Shown here: piece by piece, positions 57,640 to 64,000 of the stretch
How positions within the stretch are numbered: position 1 is the stretch's first letter
Layout: each line of letters begins with the position of its first letter
Source: Neoechinorhynchus agilis
Lineage: Eukaryota > Acanthocephala
NCBI GenBank assembly: GCA_051530055.1
Contig: CM121341.1
Coordinates: 18,538,001 to 18,602,000 of the forward strand
Direction of reading: 5' to 3'
Length of the DNA stretch: 64,000 bases
Notes under the pieces: model-generated
What the model was told of the DNA's origin: nothing
Seen by the model: the letters and a program-made list of their open reading frames with translations, nothing else
The model's database searches: none
Made by a program: the position numbers and the translations under genes

Positions 57640-58850
57640 GGGACTTTGATAAAATATCCCTCTAAGAAACGAATCTAAATTGCCAGCGCTTAACATCAAG
57701 CTTTTTAATTCAGCAATCCAACTTTTTGTCGCTGTCACAGATTTGTTCCTTTCGGTTTGATTAACAACTTCCTCGCTGAAAGCATTGTCTCCTTTCTCAC
57801 GGCTACTAGCCGTATGATACCCAAGGTACTGATAAAATATGGTGAAGAAAATAAGAACTGAGAAATTCGATTTTTATTGTGAATTTTCGGCCTTAGCGTA
57901 GGCCTTCTTCAGACTATTGTTAAAGTAGTGAGAGATAATAAAGTTATGTAGCTTTTTCGCAATGAAAGTTCGTTAGTTGCGACCGAACATTCACAATACA
58001 AATCAAATTTCTCAGTTCTTATTTTGTTCACCATATTTTATCAGCAATGTTAAATATATATTCGACCCAAGGTACTACCGTTTTTGCGATAGGAAACTAT
58101 ATGCAGCTCGCTCTAAAGGTGATAAGGCCTCAACGAATTTCGGTCCTCTCTCTATTGGCCTTGTCGTACTAGGCGCCAAATCAATCAAGACCGATCGAAA
58201 ATATCGTCCTTAATGCCATATTCATCGTCCTGGTGGCATACTATAAACTGCCGTAAATTCCGATCCGCAGGTTCGTTGAACAAAAATGCTAAAAATGATA
58301 CCGTTTTGGACTCGCTCATTTCACATCATTCCTCAGGTTGTGCTGTTAATCAGGGTGCTCCCAAGTTTATTTCGATTCTTCATAGACGCTTCATCTGAAG
58401 GCTCTCTATCCTATCGTCACTTCTCTCCTTCCTAAACCAAACTCTTAAGAAAACGAGTCTTGCCGTCAATCCCAACAAGACCAAGTTTGTTCTTAAATCC
58501 AGTTCATAGGTAAGCGGAAAGTGACAGGGTTTGTTGCTCAATTTTACAATCAAGCGGATCTCCCGACTTTCAGGAAAATTGATATTTTAGGTTATACTTT
58601 TACTACGAACCTCACCCTGAAAGGCGACCTCAATAATTTTAGCAAATTGTTGAAAATCGCTTCTTCTAAAGCCAAGCGAGCAATTAAGCTTGACGGAAAT
58701 AGGGAAATCATTCGGCGGTCGATCTCGTATTATGCTGGTAAACTCAAGATCCAAGTTATCAATGCCAATTTCTCTAGTAATTTCAAAGATTTCGCTGTCA
58801 GCATGCTGCGACTCCGGTGTAACAATTTCGAGCGGAAATTATGACTCCAC
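57640..58850 (+). mobile_element. Jockey/CR1-like RT fragment, interrupted by a short element
   Basis: After the inserted element the plus strand shows decayed RT motifs: GCAVNQGAP (near 58345), KTSLAVNPNKTKFVL in mixed frames (near 58450) and ILGYTFTTNLTLKGDLNNF (near 58580). It has many frame changes. It ends near 58850, where a gag-type segment of another copy begins. Confidence 0.65.
57831..58064. mobile_element. Short element with inverted arms and 12-bp target duplication
   Basis: Flanked by ACCCAAGGTACT at 57819-57830 and 58065-58076. Arms of about 55 bases: GATAAAATATGGTGAAGAAA (57831) with TTGTTCACCATATTTTATC (58025-58043). Between them, on the minus strand, lies CTGAAGA, A, GGCC, loop, GGCC, GAAAATT (57912-57882). 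At 234 bp it is too short to code for anything. It sits inside an older RT fragment, so it is a later, clean insertion. Confidence 0.85.
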
Positions 58851-58879
58851 GTTTCTGGTTTTCCGGGCTATCTCCGGAT

Positions 58880-60450
58880 ATCGATTTGTCCAACGGAGAG
58901 GAGTTTGAGCCAACGTTCCGCTGTAGGATTCTATTTCTCAAATCGAGCAAAAATCGATAAAAATGATTCCTAGAGCAGTTATCAAGGCAAATGTGGACAC
59001 AAGAAATAACTCACCTACAAAAGATGCTTTTTTCGAGGTATTGAGGTCAAGTTCAGTTCCAACGGCATTTCGAATCAAGACGACTATCATTTTCCACGTT
59101 ACAGCGGCTGTCACAAATGGGGGCACTGGTCCCAGAACTGTATTAACAAAACAATCGTTTCTCCGTTCTGCGCTCAAAATCATTGTGGTGAAAAGTACCC
59201 TAAATCTGTGAAATTGTGTGCAAACTGCGGTAAATCTGGTCATTTCGCGTTTGCAAGATCTTGTACGGGGTTCAAGAAGTACGTTATATGGTCACCACAA
59301 CAAATCTCGATAAAGACAACCTCCTCTTGTCTTCACCGTCCTGTTCCGTTGCGAGAAATTACTCAAACGGGTCCACTTTGCTTGGTCCACTTTAACAACG
59401 ATGTTAATTCATCCTTAGACAAAATTATCTGACTTCACGTTTAAGATCCTAAAAATGGTAGATTTGCGAATTAATGCAGCTATCCAACATCTAGAAGTAC
59501 AGTTTTCTAAGCGTTTTGACTTGATGTTAGCAGCAGTTCCATGTTTTCTAAATCGAGCGGATTCGTATAATACGTTTAGTTCACAGGTGTTTAAAAAGAG
59601 GGTTAAGAAAACTTATACGTCGGACATTATCGATTCCGCGACGGATGTCGATCTGGGCAACAACAAAGAGATTATCAAAAGAGTTATCGCTGAGCTAACA
59701 AAGGTTCTCGAAGGTCCAATACAAGTGTTCACCGAAGGAAATCATAATTTTGCCGACAAGCGCAAAGGCTGGGGCCGATAAACGAGCAACGTAAGTTTAG
59801 CATTGAGCCATTCCTGAGAATGACACAATGGAATTCTGGTGGCCGAGTGGGAATTCTTAGATTACATGTTGAAATGTCAACAGGCGAGACAACATTTAAT
59901 CTTCCTGTGGAGTTTGTTCCCTTATAAATCCATCCACTAGACAATGACTCCCAAGGGTTACTTTCAATGTTTAAAGTTTCCTTTTATCTTTAAAGATTTC
60001 AGAATTCACATCTCCTAACCTATCTTATGCCGTTTTTTCCATGCGCTACACCGGAATGAAAATATTGATCGGTAACGTTTATATTCGACCCCGGAAAGAT
60101 CACCTTCATCCGACTAAAGAAATATCAAAAAATCTGCTCAACTCCGAAGTGGATATGCTCTTTCGAAATTTTAACGGCCCTTCTCATAAATGGATCAGCG
60201 CTATTTGCAGATATACTGAATCACATGAACTTATTTTACCTCCGCATCTTACTTTTACTGCCAACCTGCGTTATTTATACCTGGATCTCTGTTTTTTCAA
60301 GAGGACCTTTCCCGTTAAAAGTGCCGTGGGACACGATCTGATCGCATGGAGCTTTGACAAAAATGTGCTCCTCAGCCGAAAGTTCAAATTATCTGATTTC
60401 AACATACAGCTTTTTAACTGCTGCACCAATTTTTTGAAATTACTGTAGGA
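58880..60450 (+). mobile_element. Jockey-like gag and endonuclease fragment
   Basis: CCHC knuckles CANCGKSGHFAFARSC (near 59220) with a second one just upstream in another frame, a helical segment (59455-59790), and endonuclease motifs ILIGNVYIRPRKDHLHP (near 60065) and VGHDLIAWSF (near 60330). Domain order is normal for one 5' half, but it follows the RT of another copy, so two truncated copies are in tandem. Confidence 0.7.
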
Positions 60451-60507
60451 ATTCCTCCCTTAAAGAAATGAATAACTTTTTCTCCGCTACCAGTATGTCC
60501 TTTCTTG

Positions 60508-60765
60508 TTATAGTCCATCGTTCGACCTCTCCGGTTTCTGTTCTTTGATTAAGAGGGGTTCCTTAATTAAGCGTCGAAAGTTATTGCGTTCACTTGCTGA
60601 AACCATTGCTTGGTCATAATTGAAAACCTGGCCAGTTTGCACCTCGTGTAGTGCAATATTCGAAGATACCACCTTCGGCCTCTGGCACTGTTTATGTTCT
60701 GTCAATCTCGTTTTCAGATTCCGGCCTGTTTATCCGATGTAACTGCTGTTGCATTAGCAACAAGA
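60508..60765 (-). mobile_element. Penelope-like GIY-YIG endonuclease fragment
   Basis: The minus strand reads CNSSYIG, a stop in place of Gln, TGRNLKTRLTEH, then TGQVFNYDQAM and the FRRLIKEPLLIK end. This is the GIY-YIG domain of Penelope-like elements (SYIGQTGR...R..EH, then HxFDW-type region). About 85 codons remain. Confidence 0.8.
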
Positions 60766-61074
60766 AACTTTGTAGACTACAGCTCTCCTTTCTACCTCCT
60801 GGTATTTCCGGGAAATGAAGTTTCCAATCAGCATAAAACGTTCAAAATAAAATTTGCATTTTATCGGCAGACCTCTGTTCTTAATTACCTAGAAATTTTG
60901 CTACGCCAACAGTTGGTTTGGGTGCCAATGTCCGGCACTCCAATGCGTAGGTCAATTCGATTCATGTCCATGACTTTCTTTTGATTAGGTGTTCCTCGCA
61001 CATTCCACTTTCTCTCGCGCAGATGTAAGAACATCTTTGAAGTCACCCAACTTGCTGAAATTTCGTTTTAACTG

Positions 61075-61905
61075 TTGGATTTCGTCATTGAGGCACTCCT
61101 CACTGCAGATGTTTTGAGCACGATGCAGAAAGCCTTTGAATATATTAACTTTTGTGCTTTTGTTGTGGACACTGTTCCAAAGTTAACAGAAACATGGCTT
61201 ACCCCCTTCAACGTCGATTCAGTCATCCTTCCCGGGTACTCTTCCTTCCATACATACCGCGATGACCGCCCAGGGGGTCTCAATTTACTTAAGGCAATCG
61301 CTACCTTACTCTTTATCTCTCACTGGCTCCCTTCAAAGCCCTGATTTAGAATTGATCGTAGTTCATTTCATAGTTCCTCTGAGAAACGGCCTTAGAGAAT
61401 TTACAATTGCTGGCGTCTATCGCCCTCCGGCCTATCGACCTAGGTCCTCCTTGCTCCAAATTGACTCCATGATGGAGCTCATAAACTCTACAAATTCGCA
61501 CCATTTCTTAATTGCAGGGAATCTCAATGATCTATTTCCTCTTCTACCCTTCTCCGAGTTGCGTCAATTTCTTGACTTCCCAACTCGTCTTGACGCTCAA
61601 TGATAAACGTGATCATCACATCTAAATTTTATAAAATTGTTCAACTCTAACATCCGCACATCTCACTCTGACAACACAAATGACCCTTCCTTGGCCATGT
61701 CCTCACTAACCCCACTCATAGAAAATTCCCTAGCTTCGGCAATTCCCAAGAAATTCATTTGGATCTCCAACCGCGACTTTCCATGGATAACCCCCATTCT
61801 GAAAATTCTACAAAGGCAAGCTTCTAAGGCCCATCGCAATAACTCCCCAGACTCTCCCCGTTTACAAAAAGCACTTACTAACAAAATATTACACTTTCGG
61901 TGAGA
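61075..61905 (+). mobile_element. CR1-like endonuclease fragment
   Basis: LTETWLTPFNVDSVILPGYSSF (61170-61235, split by a frame change at about 61265), then SIYLRQSLPYSL, FTIAGVYRPPAYRPRS and FLIAGNLNDLFPLLP, the usual CR1 apurinic endonuclease. The spacer region ISNRDFPWITPILK (near 61760) matches ISNRDPPWFSPFLK of the next copy (62850). The fragment ends at the hairpin-GAAA block. Confidence 0.8.
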
Positions 61906-61990
61906 ATAATCCCGGTAATTACATATTTTATTTATTCGAAATATTTCGCGAGGTATCCTCGCCTCTTCAGTCATTGTTAGTAAGTTTTAC
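61905..61990 (-). other. Hairpin-GAAA motif, GCGAGG/CCTCGC family
   Basis: The minus strand reads CTGAAGA, G, GCGAGG, ATA, CCTCGC, GAAATATTTCG, then an AT-rich tail (61970-61930). Six perfect base pairs. It lies between two CR1-like fragments. Confidence 0.55.
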
Positions 61991-61999
61991 ACTAAGTGT

Positions 62000-64000
62000 T
62001 TAGCGGTTACCCCGATTTTCTAGTAAAAAGCACACGCCCCTACCATCCTTCAACGACTACATTAAGCATCCCTCGCCTCGTAAACTAACTCCTCCTTAAC
62101 CCCTCTCATCCTTGCCTCCACTCATCTCTCATCTGCCTAAAACCACTAATCTGCACCCTACCAAATCTGGAAATTTTCGCTTCGCCCCTCAGAAGCGAAA
62201 AATACCTTGGACGCGAACACTACCTCACCTCTTACCACCACCTATTCAACTCCCAATATCTTCTTGCCCCCCCCCGAGTTCATCCCGCATACGCAGTTCC
62301 CACCCTTATGGTCCCTACACTCAAATCACCCCTAACTACAGTGTCCACCCACGAATCCATTACCCCCGAACTACCCCATCGGTCAACTTCCATCCCCCCT
62401 CTCTCTACGCAGCTTCAACCCCCTCCGTCAGTGTCCACCCCTCATGTCCCTTCTAAACATCCCTTTCCAATAATCTTTTATTCTAACATCCGCAGCCTCC
62501 TCCCCCAACTCGTTACTTTCCCCACACGCTTCTCCTTCCGCCTTGATAAAATTTTCTCAAACATCAGGCAATGCTCGTGCACTACCAAACTCCCCCCGAT
62601 CGCCTCGTCTGACCATTGTTCCATCCTTCTCTCCCACTCATCACCTCAAAAACGTTCCTTCTCCGACCCCTACGTTGTCTGGGATAAGCGTGATCATCAT
62701 ACACACGCCTTTGCTGCATGTGTTAATTCTCTTATCACGCAAAACCGCTTTACCATCTTTGGCACCGACCGCTCGATTGCAATGGGCTCTTTGTCAAATC
62801 TAATAGAATCTGCGATGAAGGCCTCCATTCCGCGCAAAACTATACGAATATCAAACCGCGACCCTCCATGGTTCTCGCCTTTTCTTAAAACCCTTCAAAT
62901 GCAGGTCACCAAAGTTTTCCGGTGAGGCAATCCCGCTTACCCCTCCCTCCACACTGACCAAACGCATCCGAATAGCCCGCAAAGTATTCCTCTCATCTCG
63001 TCTCTCGTCTGTTCCCAATCGAAACTGGTGGCGTGAAATAAAAAATGTCACTGATCGTGGTAGATCAGCCCCCTTCGCATCTCTCCCCAAATTTGATCTC
63101 TTCTCAATCCTCAACACCATGAATAAAAACCTCTGTCCTCCCCAAACCTCCTCTCCATTGTCCCAACCTCCCTTCTCACTTTAGGACCCGCCCATTCATA
63201 CATGCCCTTCCTTAGTTTCCCTCTCGAAATCCTAGAGATCCTTAAACGCCTGACCCGCCATTCTTCCCCTATTTCGACTATCCGAAATTGGGCCATTCGT
63301 TTCATCATCCGGGAACTTATCGATCCTCAAACGCACATAACGAACCTTAGCTTTCTATTAAGCTCTTTCCATCGTGGCTTAAGGAAGCCAGTTTCGTCCC
63401 ACTACCCAAAAACAATAAACGGATTTCCCCCACATCCTTTCGTCCCATTTCTATCCTCTCACCTTTCTCTAAAATCTTAGAAAAATGTTTTAAAACCCGC
63501 TTACTTCACTTCTTCCTCAAAAACATATAACCTTCCCAATTCGCTTTCCGTCCCAATTACTCTTGTTCGGATGCCCTCCTCTGCATCTACGATACGCTTG
63601 TGCGCAGTTTAGATTCCAATCCAGAATCAACCGTCCGTCTCGTGCAACTGGATATTTCCAGGGCGTTTGAGTCGGTTGATCACTCCCTTCTCCTCCAAGC
63701 ATGTGCTTCCTTTGGCCTCCAAACCTGGCAACTCGCTTGGGTTTCCCCTTTCCTCTCCAACCGCAAACAATATATTCAATGCGGAACTTCTTGCTCATCT
63801 TCTCTACCCATATTTAAAGGGGTCCCCGAAGGCGCCGTACTTTCCCCTCTCCTCTTTGACCTTTTTCTAAATGGCCTTCATCCCCTCACTCCCCCAACCA
63901 AATATTTTCTCTATGCCGATGACCTCACAGTCATTACCATTGCATCTCCGTCTCTCTCCCTCTCCACTACCATGGACGAGCTCAACCATCTCATTTCCTC
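62000..64000 (+). mobile_element. CR1-like retrotransposon, cut by the window end
   Basis: A Pro/Ser-rich amino part (62112-62450) leads to FYSNIRSLLPQL (62480), the start of the endonuclease, fused directly to its end (SSDHCSILLSH, 62605), so about 500 bases of endonuclease are deleted. The spacer SNRDPPWFSPFLK (62850) and then RT motifs follow: SQFAFRPNYSCSDALL (63535), VQLDISRAFESVDHSLLL (63640), GVPEGAVLSPLLFDLFLNGL (63820) and FLYADDLTV (63905). Frames shift several times. From 63480 on it is nearly identical to 45290-44780 (-). Confidence 0.85.

Noticed and set aside
57640-57838. Minus-strand frame that reads like a charged protein exon (YLGYHTASSREKGDN...) behind an acceptor-like TTTTATCAG
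   Set aside because: The plus strand at the same place belongs to the retrotransposon fragment interrupted at 57831, and the acceptor is formed by the inserted element's arm. It is most likely a shadow frame.

Overview
The window is animal nuclear DNA from an invertebrate-type metazoan. It carries a Pax1/9-class paired-box gene, an ASK1-type MAP kinase kinase kinase, a Vps11 gene, a UQCR11-like respiratory gene and a nuclear tRNA-Ile(AAU). Many introns are very short: I could place introns of 43, 45, 45, 45 and 50 nt. The DNA is AT-rich and packed with non-LTR retrotransposons and Penelope-like elements (PLEs). The lineage cannot be named from sequence alone. No CRISPR arrays, operons or bacterial features are present.

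Layout. 1-3060: R2-like retrotransposon with a restriction-like endonuclease. 3185-4440 (-): CR1-like element. 5040-8835: Jockey/CR1-like element with gag zinc knuckles and a 506-codon frame. 8924-9390 (-): small three-exon secreted-type protein. 9.5-11.5 kb: PLE debris. 11.7-13.0 kb (-): RTE element. 13.7-19.5 kb (-): ASK1 kinase in four exons. 20.8-22.7 kb (-): Gly/Ser- and Pro-rich repeat protein. 24.2-25.3 kb (-): intronless Pax1/9-like gene. 28.9-37.5 kb (+): one or two large, unrecognised genes with tiny introns, coiled coil and beta-propeller-like strands. 37.7-43 kb: PLE, CR1, a second copy of the 5-kb element and R2-like pieces. 44.1-45.3 kb (-): CR1. 46.17 kb: tRNA. 46.6-49.7 kb: R2-like copies. 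50.7-50.9 kb (-): UQCR11-like gene. 52.5-56.1 kb (+): Vps11. 57.4-64 kb: nested Jockey/CR1/PLE fragments, ending inside a CR1-like reverse transcriptase that the window cuts off.

The most unusual feature is a set of short palindromic elements (about 160-490 bp). They sit in the ASK1 intron, upstream of ASK1, in the Vps11 gene, inside a retrotransposon and in intergenic DNA. Four are flanked by 12-13-bp direct repeats. Nearly all carry a hairpin of the form CTGANGA - spacer - stem/loop - GAAA, which resembles a hammerhead-ribozyme core. The same hairpins lie next to PLE coding fragments. I read these as small non-autonomous, PLE-dependent, ribozyme-like elements (inference). The host genes are unrelated housekeeping, signalling and developmental genes and do not form a pathway.
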